In this document: positions 14,772 through 23,654 of the stretch, one piece after another
Position numbering within the stretch: position 1 is the first letter of the stretch
Layout: the number at the start of each line of letters is the position of its first letter
Assembly: GCA_045600585.1 (NCBI GenBank)
Contig: JAZRYE010000031.1
Span: 1-24,103 of the forward strand
Reading direction: 5' to 3'
Source: JAZRYE01 sp045600585
Lineage (GTDB): Bacteria > Bacillota_I > Bacilli_A > RFN20 > CAG-826
Length of the DNA stretch: 24,103 nt
The notes under the pieces: model-generated
Databases searched by the model: none
Told to the model about the DNA's origin: nothing
Seen by the model: only the letters and a program-made list of their open reading frames with translations
Position numbers and translations under genes: made by a program

Positions 14772-16967
14772 ATGAAAATAGTCGAAGTATTAATCGAATA
14801 TGCCGCTCACTCATTAGATCGTCCTTTTTCTTATATTTATAGTAAGAACAAGAAAGTTGATACAGGCTATCGTGTACTTCTTTCTTTTAATAATAAAGAA
14901 TTAGTTGGTTATGTAATATCAGTCAAAGAAACAAATAAGAGTAAAGAAGAACTTGAAGAGGAACTTGGTTTTTCTATGAATGAAATAATTGATGTCATAG
15001 ATGAGCAACCACTTCTTAACGACGATTTATTAAAACTTTCTGAAGAAGTTGCTAACTATTATCTTGCTCCTAAAATTAGTGTTCTACAAACAATGCTTCC
15101 ACCTTCTCTTTCTCCAAGAAAGTCTTCTTTAAAAGCTCCTAAAATTGCATATAACCAATTTGTCATTTTAAAAGACGATAACGAAGACGGACTAACAAAT
15201 AAACAAATTGAAATGTTACGTCTTATAAAAGAAGAAAAGAAAGTATTAAAAAAAGAACTGGGTTCACCTTCGATTGTTGAAAAATTATTAAATCTCAATA
15301 AAATTGAGATTGTTTTAGAAGAAAAAAGACGTTTAGAAGTTCCTGATTATGAATACGTCACACCTCCAACATTAACCGAAGATCAACAAAGAGTAGTTGA
15401 TGAATTTAATGAATCAAATGATTCAATTTATCTTCTTGAAGGCGTTACTGGTTCTGGCAAATCGGAAGTATATTTAACATTATCAGAGCAAGCTTTAAAA
15501 GAAGGCAAATCTGTTCTTATGCTTGTTCCAGAAATATCCTTAACTCCAATGATGATGGAATATTTCTTAAGAAGATTTAAAGGACAAGTTGCTATTCTTC
15601 ATAGTGAACTTACCCCAGCTGAAAAATATGATGAATATCGTAAAATTGCTAGTGGCGATTGTAAAGTAGTAGTTGGGGCTAGAAGTGCGATATTTGCTCC
15701 TTTAAAAAATATTGGTCTTATCATTCTTGATGAAGAACATGTTGAAAGTTATAAACAAGATGTCACACCTTTCTATCATGCACGTGAAGTTGCTATAATG
15801 CGTGGCAAAATGCATAACGCAAAAGTTTTATTAGGTAGTGCAACTCCATCTTTAGAAAGTAGAGCAAGAGCACAAAAGAATGTGTATCATTTTTTAACTT
15901 TATTAAAGCGTGTTAATAAACAACCTCTTCCAGAGACCATTGTTGTCAACATGCTTGATTATCATAATATCGATAGAGAATCATATATCTTTTCACATAA
16001 ATTAAGACAATCAATTAGAGGTGTTTTAGATCGTGGCGAACAAGCTATTCTTCTCATTAACAGGAGAGGATTTTCTACAAACGTTTCGTGCCGTAAATGT
16101 GGACATGTTTTTAAATGCCCAACATGTGGCATTCCTTTAACCTATCATCGCAGTGATAATATGCTAAAATGCCATCATTGTAGCTATGTTGAAACAATGC
16201 CGGAAACATGCCCTGAATGTCATGATGATCATATTATGAAAACAGGTTTCGGTACTGAAAGAATCGAAGAAGAAGTTAAAAAACTATTCCCAAGCGCGAG
16301 AACACTTAGACTTGATAGCGATTCAGCTAAAATTAGAACCAAAATTCCTCAAACAATTGAAGCATTTAGACGTAAAGAAGCTGATATATTAATTGGCACT
16401 CAAATGATTGCTAAAGGCCATGACTTCCCAGATGTTACTTTAGTCGGCATTGTTCTTGCTGATATTGGTTTATCTATGCCTAGCTTTAGATCAAGCGAAA
16501 GAGCTTTCCAATTAATCACACAAGCTGTTGGAAGAAGCGGAAGAAAAAATAAAAAAGGCGTTGCTATTATTCAAACATATTTACCAACACACTATGCTAT
16601 TACGATGGCAGCACGTCAGGACTATGAGATGTTTTATCGTAAAGAAATGACAATGAGAAAGTTGCAATCATTCCCTCCATATACATATTTAGCAAGTCTT
16701 ACTGTATCTGGTAAAAACGAGGAAAATGTTGTCTCTAATACATATAAAATAATTGATTTTTTGAATGAAACTTTTGAAGATAAAGCCCAAGTATTAGGAC
16801 CAACAACTCCATATGTTGCTTTTGAAAACGATAATCATTTCCGAACTATCTTGGTTAAATATCGCGATTATAATGTTACTCATGACACATTTGCTAATGT
16901 TTTAAAACTCTTTTCTAGCAAATCTCAGATAAATTTAACAATAAATATTGACCCATATAATTTTTAA
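14772..16967 (+). CDS. priA: Primosomal replication restart helicase PriA
   Basis: A 731-residue 3'-5' DNA helicase that reloads the replisome at stalled forks. The N-terminal DNA-binding region (about 1-195) precedes the helicase core, with Walker A GVTGSGKS at 224-231, DEEH at 320-323 and GSATPSLES at 355-363. Eight zinc-binding cysteines (C440, C443, C449, C452, C467, C470, C480, C483) form the two zinc sites between the helicase lobes. The later motifs RRGFSTN, IGTQMIAKGHDFPDVTLVGI and QAVGRSGR are present. AAAGGAG lies in front of the ATG. Family length is normal. In B. subtilis def and fmt follow; here they do not. Confidence 0.97.
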   Translation: MKIVEVLIEYAAHSLDRPFSYIYSKNKKVDTGYRVLLSFNNKELVGYVISVKETNKSKEELEEELGFSMNEIIDVIDEQPLLNDDLLKLSEEVANYYLAPKISVLQTMLPPSLSPRKSSLKAPKIAYNQFVILKDDNEDGLTNKQIEMLRLIKEEKKVLKKELGSPSIVEKLLNLNKIEIVLEEKRRLEVPDYEYVTPPTLTEDQQRVVDEFNESNDSIYLLEGVTGSGKSEVYLTLSEQALKEGKSVLMLVPEISLTPMMMEYFLRRFKGQVAILHSELTPAEKYDEYRKIASGDCKVVVGARSAIFAPLKNIGLIILDEEHVESYKQDVTPFYHAREVAIMRGKMHNAKVLLGSATPSLESRARAQKNVYHFLTLLKRVNKQPLPETIVVNMLDYHNIDRESYIFSHKLRQSIRGVLDRGEQAILLINRRGFSTNVSCRKCGHVFKCPTCGIPLTYHRSDNMLKCHHCSYVETMPETCPECHDDHIMKTGFGTERIEEEVKKLFPSARTLRLDSDSAKIRTKIPQTIEAFRRKEADILIGTQMIAKGHDFPDVTLVGIVLADIGLSMPSFRSSERAFQLITQAVGRSGRKNKKGVAIIQTYLPTHYAITMAARQDYEMFYRKEMTMRKLQSFPPYTYLASLTVSGKNEENVVSNTYKIIDFLNETFEDKAQVLGPTTPYVAFENDNHFRTILVKYRDYNVTHDTFANVLKLFSSKSQINLTINIDPYNF

Positions 16968-16970
16968 TAT

Positions 16971-16999
16971 TTAAAAATATATAGTAATTGTATTATACT
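16971..16999 (+). promoter_or_regulatory. Promoter of the DUF1904-like gene and downstream operon
   Basis: TTAAAA (16971-16976), 17 nt, TATACT (16994-16999), starting 4 nt after the priA stop. The GCGAGGT ribosome binding site and ATG at 17019 follow at normal distance. Confidence 0.55.
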
Positions 17000-17018
17000 A
17001 ACTAGCGAGGTAGATATT

Positions 17019-17483
17019 ATGATTACTGTTATTTTTTATGGCCTTGATCAATTCGTTGTTGGCCAATTATCAGAAGAGATGACTGAAGGATTAGCAAAAT
17101 TATATGAAGTCAAAGAAGATGAAATTAATTTTGTTGCTTCAGAAAATATGGTTTTCCATAAAGGAGTAGATCAAACATCATGGAATGTTTTAGTCCATGT
17201 CCACGCTCCTAAGAAAGTTGGTGTTTTACAAGATCAAGTCGCTGATTTCATCATGAATTTCATGGGTGATTTAGCGATCAATAAATATGTCGAATTCTAT
17301 TATTATCCAGAAGAAAATAGATATCAAAAATTAAATCCAACATATCCACGTTATTTAACAGAAGATAATTCTGTCATTTCAGAAGATGCTGAATATAATG
17401 AAGACACCGAAGAAGGTGAAGGCGATGATGAGATTTATACAGGTGATATCTTTGAAGGCCTTGAAGACAAAAAGAATAATTAA
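17019..17483 (+). CDS. DUF1904-like small protein with acidic tail
   Basis: A 154-residue cytosolic protein. Residues 1-115 resemble the DUF1904 family, which has a tautomerase-like fold: a short N-terminal strand, a helix with EEMTEGLAKLYEV, a central HKGVDQTSWNVLVHVHAPKK, then a helix with LQDQVADFIMNF. No catalytic N-terminal proline is present (it begins MITV). The last 35 residues are almost all acidic (SEDAEYNEDTEEGEGDDE) and probably disordered. It occupies the place where def and fmt usually lie between priA and rsmB. Function unknown; the family call is from remembered pattern only. Confidence 0.6.
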   Translation: MITVIFYGLDQFVVGQLSEEMTEGLAKLYEVKEDEINFVASENMVFHKGVDQTSWNVLVHVHAPKKVGVLQDQVADFIMNFMGDLAINKYVEFYYYPEENRYQKLNPTYPRYLTEDNSVISEDAEYNEDTEEGEGDDEIYTGDIFEGLEDKKNN

Positions 17484-17516
17484 TTTATATAAATATAAGA
17501 AAGTGTATTTTACATC

Positions 17517-18773
17517 ATGAAACTATTACCATTAGCGCAAGAAGTTTTAGTTAACGTTCTAGACAAAAACGTACCATTTTCACTTGCAGTTAAAAACTGC
17601 TTCAAGTACAAAGTAGTAGACAAAAACGAAAGAAGCATTGTTACCGCTTTAGTTGGATGCTCATTACGCCATTACATTGTATTTGAATATCACATCAAAA
17701 ATACTTTTGGTGAATTAACTAATATTGGTAAAAGCGGATTATTACTCGCTTTAGCTGATACTTTATTTATTAAGAAATTTAACCATACTGATATTATTTC
17801 TCTTGCTGAAGATTCATTGGAAAAAGAATTAAGAGAGAAAGTTGAACCTTTCTTAGAAAGCTTAACAACAGAGAACTTAATTCCTGAAGATATTTCCCGT
17901 CAATCTGTTGAATATCTTTCACTTCGTTTTAACACTCCATTATGGATGGTTAAGATGTGGAATAAATATTATGGTTATAAATTTACTTATAAAATTTTAA
18001 AAGCTAACTCTAAACCATCATCTATGTCTTGCAGAATTAATACAAGTAAGATTTCAAAAGATGATTTCTTAGAAAAATATAAAGATGAATTTAAAGAAAC
18101 ACCTTATAACGATATGGTGGAATATGTTGGAGAAACAACATTAGGAAAATCAAAAGCATTCAACGAACAAGAAGTTTTCCCATTCTCATACGCTCTTAAA
18201 TACATGATGGATGAGATAGACGCTGATTCATTAAGAGGCATTGCTATTTTTAATGGCTATTCAAATCACATATACCTTGACTTAATGGCAAGATATTCTT
18301 GCTTCTATTCCGCAGACATTATTTGTGGAACAACTCAAGCTTTATTTGATACTAGAAAACAAGTTGAAAGATATGCATTGAAAAATATCAATATTTATGA
18401 CTGCCCTGCTAGTAGTATTCTTACTTGTATTTCTCGTCCAGTTCATACATTTATCGTTTTACCTTTCAACAGCAATTTTGCAATGTTAAGAAGTACTCCT
18501 GATTATTTCTTAAGAGTAAATCAATCAATGTACGATTCTCTTTTAAAAGGTGAAGCTGAAGCTTTAGAAGAGGCATGTGATTCCGTTGAAGATAATGGAC
18601 AATTAATCTATGCAATTCCTACTTTATCTAATAAAGAAGGGCATGGCATTGTTGAAAGCTTTTTAAGTAAACATAAAGAATTCACTTTAGTGGACGAAAA
18701 ACAATTCTTCCCATTTGACCCTTATGATTACTCTTTATATTACGCAATCATGAAGAAAGAAGGCTCTTTATAA
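17517..18773 (+). CDS. RsmB-like protein lacking catalytic motifs (probable pseudoenzyme)
   Basis: At 418 residues, and placed directly before rlmN, this is the positional and overall homologue of RsmB, the 16S rRNA m5C967 methyltransferase. A NusB-like helical RNA-binding domain spans about 1-130, followed by a linker with SVEYLSLRFNTPLWMVKMW and a Rossmann-like domain. The active-site motifs are gone: where RsmB has CAAPGGKT there is FNGYSNHI (245-252), where it has DAPCSG there is LPFNSN (315-320, with the following TPDY kept), and where it has YSTCT or YATCS there is YAIPT (365-369). Both catalytic cysteines and the SAM loop are therefore missing, although the frame is intact and shares the operon. 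Initiation is weak (AAGAAAG about 10 nt upstream). It likely binds RNA without methylating. Confidence 0.8.
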   Translation: MKLLPLAQEVLVNVLDKNVPFSLAVKNCFKYKVVDKNERSIVTALVGCSLRHYIVFEYHIKNTFGELTNIGKSGLLLALADTLFIKKFNHTDIISLAEDSLEKELREKVEPFLESLTTENLIPEDISRQSVEYLSLRFNTPLWMVKMWNKYYGYKFTYKILKANSKPSSMSCRINTSKISKDDFLEKYKDEFKETPYNDMVEYVGETTLGKSKAFNEQEVFPFSYALKYMMDEIDADSLRGIAIFNGYSNHIYLDLMARYSCFYSADIICGTTQALFDTRKQVERYALKNINIYDCPASSILTCISRPVHTFIVLPFNSNFAMLRSTPDYFLRVNQSMYDSLLKGEAEALEEACDSVEDNGQLIYAIPTLSNKEGHGIVESFLSKHKEFTLVDEKQFFPFDPYDYSLYYAIMKKEGSL

Positions 18774-19816
18774 TGATTAATCTCTATGGCATGGAGATGA
18801 AAAAACTCGAAGCCTTAATGGTGGAAGAAGGACAAAAGCCTTTTAGAGCAAAACAACTATATACGTGGCTTTATGAAAAGAAAGCAACTTCTTTCGATGA
18901 AATGACGGATATTTCATTAAAATTTAGAGAAGTTTTAAAAGAAAAATATACATTAGCTCTGCCAACTATCTATACAAAACAAGTTTCTAGTGATGGAACA
19001 ATTAAACTTTTATTAGAACTTGAAGATACCGCTAAAGTTGAATGCGTTTTAATGCGTTATCAATATGGCAATGCCGTATGTGTATCAAGCCAAGTTGGCT
19101 GTAATATGGCTTGCTCATTTTGTTCATCTGGCATTTTAGGTAAACAAAGAAATTTACGCCCAGAAGAGATGATGGGTCAAGTTTTAGTCATTAATAAACT
19201 ACTTGAAGAAGAAGGCAATAACGAACATGTTACTCATATTGTTGTTATGGGAACAGGTGAACCATTTGACAATTACGATAATGTTATGGATTTTGTTCGT
19301 ATTTGTAATAATCAAAAAGGATTGGCTATCGGAGCAAGACATATAACTGTATCTACTTGTGGCCTTGTTGAAGGCATTAAAAAGTACGCTAGAGAAGGAC
19401 TTCAAACTAACTTAGCTATTTCTTTACATGCACCAAACAATGAACTTAGAAATGTTTTAATGAAAGTTAATAAAGCTTATCCTTTAGAAGTTTTAATGCC
19501 AGCTATTAAAGAATATGAACAGATTGCTGGAAGAAGAGTTACATATGAGTACCTTCTATTAGAAGGTATAAATGACTCAAAAGAACACGCTGAAGAGTTA
19601 ATTAACTTAATTAAAGGTACAATGGGATATGTAAATCTCATCCCTTACAATGAAACAAATAAAAATGATTACAAACGTTCTAGTGGTAATAGAGTCCATA
19701 ACTTCCTTGATTATTTAATGAAGGGCGGAGTTAACGCAACTATTAGAAAAGAGTTTGGTAGTGATATCGATGCAGCTTGCGGCCAATTAAAGGCTAAAGC
19801 AGAGGAGGGCAAGTAA
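18773..19816 (+). CDS. rlmN: 23S rRNA (A2503-C2)/tRNA (A37-C2) methyltransferase, radical SAM
   Basis: A 347-residue radical SAM enzyme that methylates C2 of adenine in 23S rRNA and some tRNAs. The [4Fe-4S] motif is CNMACSFC with C110, C114 and C117. The two mechanistic cysteines are present: C103 in AVCVSSQ and C336 in IDAACGQL, which carries the methyl group in known enzymes. GTGEPFDNYDN and the SLHAPNN region are typical. The start overlaps the preceding stop (TAATG), with AAGAAGG upstream. The arginine-rich sequence of Cfr-type enzymes is not evident, so RlmN is preferred. Confidence 0.96.
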   Translation: MINLYGMEMKKLEALMVEEGQKPFRAKQLYTWLYEKKATSFDEMTDISLKFREVLKEKYTLALPTIYTKQVSSDGTIKLLLELEDTAKVECVLMRYQYGNAVCVSSQVGCNMACSFCSSGILGKQRNLRPEEMMGQVLVINKLLEEEGNNEHVTHIVVMGTGEPFDNYDNVMDFVRICNNQKGLAIGARHITVSTCGLVEGIKKYAREGLQTNLAISLHAPNNELRNVLMKVNKAYPLEVLMPAIKEYEQIAGRRVTYEYLLLEGINDSKEHAEELINLIKGTMGYVNLIPYNETNKNDYKRSSGNRVHNFLDYLMKGGVNATIRKEFGSDIDAACGQLKAKAEEGK

Positions 19817-20580
19817 TGGCTAAAAAAGAAACTAAACCATACATTGTCGGCCAATTTTCATATCGAACAGATATAGGCAAAGTCAGAACAAATAATGAAG
19901 ACCAAGCATGTGCAATGATGAACGCTAACGGGGATGTTCTCTTGTTAGTATGCGATGGCATGGGCGGATCTAAAAAAGGTGACTATGCTAGTGAATTAGC
20001 AAAAAGAACAATTGTCGAAGCGTTCTGTCAAAAAAAGAAACTAAATCATTTGGTTTTAACTATAAATTGGTTAAAGAAAACTGTTAGAAAAGCTAATGCA
20101 GCTATTTATAATCAAGCCTGTTCAAATGAAGAATATGAAGGAATGGGTACTACTTTAACTGTTGCATTAATCATCAAAGGATATTTAATCGTAGGACAAA
20201 TTGGTGATTCTCGCTTATATAGCTTAAAAAATGGTGAATTTAAGCAAGTTACTGAAGATCAAACATATGCTGGATATTTATTACATACTGGCCAAATCAC
20301 AGAAGAAGAGGCTCTTGTTCACCCAAAAAGACATATATTAACAAATGCGTTAGGTGTCTACGCTTCGTGCAGTATGGATGTTAGATCGTACCCATATGCT
20401 GGCCAATCATTACTTCTTTGTAGTGATGGATTATATAATAATGCACCAATTGATTTGATTGAAAATATCATCAAAGGAAAAGATAAAACTGAACAAAAAG
20501 TTAATGAATTAATTGCTTTAGCAAATTCGTATGGTGGAAGCGACAACATCGGCGTTGTTCTTTGGGAGGCTCAAGAATAA
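19816..20580 (+). CDS. prpC: PP2C-type Ser/Thr protein phosphatase
   Basis: A 254-residue metal-dependent phosphatase that reverses PrkC phosphorylation. Motifs in order are RTNNEDQ (D29), DGMGGSKKGDYAS (47-59), GDSRLYSL (130-137), CSDGLYNN (D204) and GGSDNIGVVL (D243), covering the metal-binding aspartates. No membrane segment is seen, so it is cytosolic. GAGGAGGG precedes the ATG, which overlaps the rlmN stop (TAATG). The partner kinase begins 1 nt after its stop. Confidence 0.95.
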   Translation: MAKKETKPYIVGQFSYRTDIGKVRTNNEDQACAMMNANGDVLLLVCDGMGGSKKGDYASELAKRTIVEAFCQKKKLNHLVLTINWLKKTVRKANAAIYNQACSNEEYEGMGTTLTVALIIKGYLIVGQIGDSRLYSLKNGEFKQVTEDQTYAGYLLHTGQITEEEALVHPKRHILTNALGVYASCSMDVRSYPYAGQSLLLCSDGLYNNAPIDLIENIIKGKDKTEQKVNELIALANSYGGSDNIGVVLWEAQE

Positions 20581-20581
20581 T

Positions 20582-21466
20582 ATGGAAATTAAAATTGGCC
20601 AACTAATCGACGATAGATATCGTGTAGTTGCTCGTATTGGTCATGGTGGTATGGCTGAAGTATATGAGGCAAATGATATCGTTAACAAAATAACTGTAGC
20701 AATCAAACTTATTAGAGAAGACGTAGCTCAAAATCCAATGAATATCAAAAGATTTGAAAATGAAGCTTCTTTAGCTGCATGCTTATCCCACCCAAATATT
20801 GTTAAAGTATATTACCACGGTCATGTTGATGATAGACCTTATATTGCAAACGAATATATTAAAGGTCAAAATTTGTCAGATTCTTTAGATTTTCGTGGAT
20901 TTTTACCTGTCAGCGAAGCTGTTGATTACATGATTCAACTTACATCTGCTTTATATTACATGCATCAACATAACATCGTTCATAGAGATATTAAACCTGC
21001 AAATATTTATTTAATGCCTGATGGAACAATTAAAATTGGTGATTTTGGCATAGCTCAAGAAAACGGACAAGACGATGGATTAACGCAAGCAAACGAAATT
21101 GTTGGTAGTGTTAACTATCTTGCTCCAGAAATTTCACGTGGTTCTATGGCTTCTCCAAGTAGCGATATTTACGCTGCTGGAGTTACTTTCTTTGAATTAA
21201 TCACTGGACATTGCCCTTTTGAAAAAGAAAAAGCAGTAAATGTTGCAGTCGCTCATATTAAAGAGAAATTCCCTTCTCCAACAAAATATATTCCAACTTG
21301 CCCTAAAGAAGTTGAAAGAATTATTTTTAAAGCAACAAAAAAGAATCCTAAGGAAAGATATAAGACTGCTAAGGAATTCTACAATGATTTAGTTGCTCTA
21401 AAAGAGAACCCAAAAGTTTTAAGAGAAAAGAAAAATATCTTTGCTCGCATTTTCGGATTTAAATAA
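20582..21466 (+). CDS. prkC: Ser/Thr protein kinase, PrkC-type without membrane and PASTA parts
   Basis: A 294-residue Hanks-type kinase. I start it at ATG 20582, with GGAGG upstream and 1 nt after prpC; a longer frame from 20531 overlaps prpC without a good site. The glycine loop GHGGMAEVYEA is at 20-30, the ATP lysine is K42 in VAIK, E61 follows in helix C, then HRDIKPAN (134-141), DFG (154-156) and APE (181-183). The protein ends soon after the kinase fold with RIFGFK. PrkC/StkP usually continue with a membrane helix and extracellular PASTA repeats that sense peptidoglycan; none are here and the next gene starts at once, so this is a soluble kinase. Confidence 0.94.
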   Translation: MEIKIGQLIDDRYRVVARIGHGGMAEVYEANDIVNKITVAIKLIREDVAQNPMNIKRFENEASLAACLSHPNIVKVYYHGHVDDRPYIANEYIKGQNLSDSLDFRGFLPVSEAVDYMIQLTSALYYMHQHNIVHRDIKPANIYLMPDGTIKIGDFGIAQENGQDDGLTQANEIVGSVNYLAPEISRGSMASPSSDIYAAGVTFFELITGHCPFEKEKAVNVAVAHIKEKFPSPTKYIPTCPKEVERIIFKATKKNPKERYKTAKEFYNDLVALKENPKVLREKKNIFARIFGFK

Positions 21467-22332
21467 TGGTAGGTAAGATTGTTTCTTTAAATTGTGGTAA
21501 TTATTCTGTCAATGTTGATGGAGTTATTTATAATGCTCCAGCAAGAGGCAAATTCAGAAAAACATCCATTAAACCTGTTGTTGGTGATGTTGTTGATTTA
21601 GATAAAGATGATTTGGTAATAAAAGAAGTATTTCCAAGAAGTTCGTATTTAAAAAGGCCTACCATTGCAAATATTGATCAAATGCTGATTGTTGAATCGA
21701 TGGTAAAACCGGAATTTTCATATTTGCTTGCTTTTAAATATTTAACCTATGCAAACATGAATAATATAAAAGCTAAAATCATTCTCACAAAGACTGATAT
21801 AAATGAAAATAAAGAACTTGTTAACGAAATAAAAAAGACTTTCGAAACAATGAATATTGAAGTCTATTTTGTTAGTAATAAGTCAAAAAAAGGATTAGAG
21901 GAAGTTAAAAAGTTATTTGCTAATCATATTACTTGTTTAATTGGTCAAACAGGCGTTGGCAAATCATCATTAATTAATTCAATCGATCCAGATTTTTCTC
22001 GCGCGATAGGTGAATATTCTACCGCTTTAGGAAGAGGTAAGCACCAAACCAAAGAAGTTGTTTTACTTCCTTATATGGATGGTTATATAGCAGATACTCC
22101 TGGTTTCTCTTCTTTAGATTTAGAATTGTTTAAAGAAGATTTAGCTGAATATTTCCCTGGATTTAGTGAATTATTCACTAATTGCTATTTTTCAAACTGC
22201 CTACATATAACTGAAAATAGATGTGCAGTTAAAGAAGCAATAAAGGAAGGTAAGATTCCTCAAATTGCATATGAATGCTATTTAAAATTATCAGATGAAA
22301 CTATATTTAGAAATAAGAGGTATGAAAGATGA
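21466..22332 (+). CDS. rsgA: Ribosome small-subunit-dependent GTPase A
   Basis: A 288-residue circularly permuted GTPase that acts in late 30S assembly. An N-terminal OB fold (about 1-65) is followed by the G4 motif TKTD (108-111), then G1 GQTGVGKS (160-167) and G3 DTPGFSS. The C-terminal zinc site is NCYFSNCLHITENRC, supplying three Cys and one His. The start overlaps the prkC stop (TAATG), and the stop overlaps the rpe start (ATGA). B. subtilis CpgA/RsgA is a PrkC target, and the three genes are linked here in the same order. Confidence 0.96.
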   Translation: MVGKIVSLNCGNYSVNVDGVIYNAPARGKFRKTSIKPVVGDVVDLDKDDLVIKEVFPRSSYLKRPTIANIDQMLIVESMVKPEFSYLLAFKYLTYANMNNIKAKIILTKTDINENKELVNEIKKTFETMNIEVYFVSNKSKKGLEEVKKLFANHITCLIGQTGVGKSSLINSIDPDFSRAIGEYSTALGRGKHQTKEVVLLPYMDGYIADTPGFSSLDLELFKEDLAEYFPGFSELFTNCYFSNCLHITENRCAVKEAIKEGKIPQIAYECYLKLSDETIFRNKRYER

Positions 22333-22988
22333 AAAATACATTAGTATCACCAAGTTTATTGTCTGCAAACTTTGCAAATTTAGAATCAGATATCAAAAAA
22401 GTTGAAGATGCTGGAGCAGATTGGTTACATTTCGATGTAATGGATGGACACTTTGTTCCAAATATTTCTTTTGGACTTCCTGTTTTAAAAAGCATTTCGA
22501 AAAAACATAATATGGTCAACGATGTTCATCTCATGATATCCAATCCTACAAATTACGCGAAAAGATTTATTGAAGCAGGTGCTGATTATTTAACCTTCCA
22601 TTATGAAGCGGTTGAAAACGAACAAGAAATGATAGAACTAATAAATATCATTCATGAAAATAACGCAAAAGTTGGCGTTTCAATTAAGCCAAATACACCA
22701 GCTACTGTCATGCTTCCATTATTAGATAAGATTGATGTGGTCTTAGTTATGTCTGTTGAACCTGGATTTGGTGGACAATCATTTATGGAATCTGCATTAG
22801 ACAAAATTGCTTTACTAAAGAAATATATCATTGACAACAACATTAATTGTTTAGTTGAAGTTGATGGTGGAGTTGATGGAACAACTGGACCTAGATGTGT
22901 TTCTGCGGGAGCTGATGTTCTTGTTGCGGGATCATATATTTTTGGCAAAGAAAACATTAAAGAGAGAATTGAAAGTTTAAGAAAGTAA
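22329..22988 (+). CDS. rpe: Ribulose-phosphate 3-epimerase
   Basis: A 219-residue TIM-barrel enzyme that interconverts D-ribulose 5-phosphate and D-xylulose 5-phosphate in the pentose phosphate pathway. Conserved SPSLLSANF opens the barrel. The metal and catalytic residues are H34 and D36 in HFDVMDGHFVPN, H67 in VHLMI, and D179 in EVDGGVD; the phosphate-binding MSVEPGFGGQ is at 141-150. Length is standard. The ATGA overlap with rsgA and an AGAGGT site indicate coupled translation. Confidence 0.96.
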   Translation: MKNTLVSPSLLSANFANLESDIKKVEDAGADWLHFDVMDGHFVPNISFGLPVLKSISKKHNMVNDVHLMISNPTNYAKRFIEAGADYLTFHYEAVENEQEMIELINIIHENNAKVGVSIKPNTPATVMLPLLDKIDVVLVMSVEPGFGGQSFMESALDKIALLKKYIIDNNINCLVEVDGGVDGTTGPRCVSAGADVLVAGSYIFGKENIKERIESLRK

Positions 22989-23653
22989 TGGCTATTCCTA
23001 GTTATATTGCCTTTTTAATTTTAGGAGTAATAGCATTTGCTATTTCTCTTTTCTTATCTTTAAAAAAATATAAGAATCTTAAATATGAAAATTATTCATT
23101 AAAAAATCATTTTCCTTTCGAACTAAATGTTGATGATTATTTTAAAAATAATATCTCTGGAAATATCTTTTTCTTATTTTCAAGAGTAATGATTCTTTCA
23201 CTATCTATTCTTTATATTATTAATAATCATTCTGGTAATGACTTTACTATTGGTGTTCTTTTATTATTATCAATTTTAACTTCTATATCTTCTTACTTAT
23301 CATCATTAAGAAATTTAAAAGGCCATATTATTTTTCAATCAATTTCATCCATATCTTTGTTTTCTTGTTTGTTCTTAATGAGTTACAACACATATGGTCA
23401 ATATCAAATAGATAAAGAAAATATAATAAGTTTAGTTTTATCAATCTTCCTTTTATTTATTTCATTATCATATTTGGTAATAAATATTATTCCGAAAAAT
23501 ACATACAATATTAAATTTGATGAAATAAATAAAGATGGAGTTATTTCATATAAACGTCCAAAATTTATATTCACTTGTTTTGTGGAGTGGTGTAGTTATT
23601 TCTTAAGCTATCTTATTCCTTTATTATTGATAATAATTGAGACATTGAAATAA
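22988..23653 (+). CDS. Six-segment membrane protein of unknown function
   Basis: A 221-residue hydrophobic protein I do not recognise. About six membrane segments are visible (roughly 5-25, 59-78, 86-105, 113-134, 145-167, 193-217), with a Lys/Tyr/Asn-rich stretch (26-55) after the first and another hydrophilic loop (168-190) before the last. The start overlaps the rpe stop (TAATG), so it is co-translated with the rsgA-rpe group. It sits where thiN (thiamine pyrophosphokinase) lies in B. subtilis, but shows no similarity to it. It is the last gene of the run, followed by a bidirectional terminator. Confidence 0.75.
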   Translation: MAIPSYIAFLILGVIAFAISLFLSLKKYKNLKYENYSLKNHFPFELNVDDYFKNNISGNIFFLFSRVMILSLSILYIINNHSGNDFTIGVLLLLSILTSISSYLSSLRNLKGHIIFQSISSISLFSCLFLMSYNTYGQYQIDKENIISLVLSIFLLFISLSYLVINIIPKNTYNIKFDEINKDGVISYKRPKFIFTCFVEWCSYFLSYLIPLLLIIIETLK

Positions 23654-23654
23654 C

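Noticed and set aside
20531..20581. Upstream ATG for prkC inside prpC
   Set aside because: ATG 20582 has GGAGG at proper spacing and yields the typical short lead into the kinase domain.
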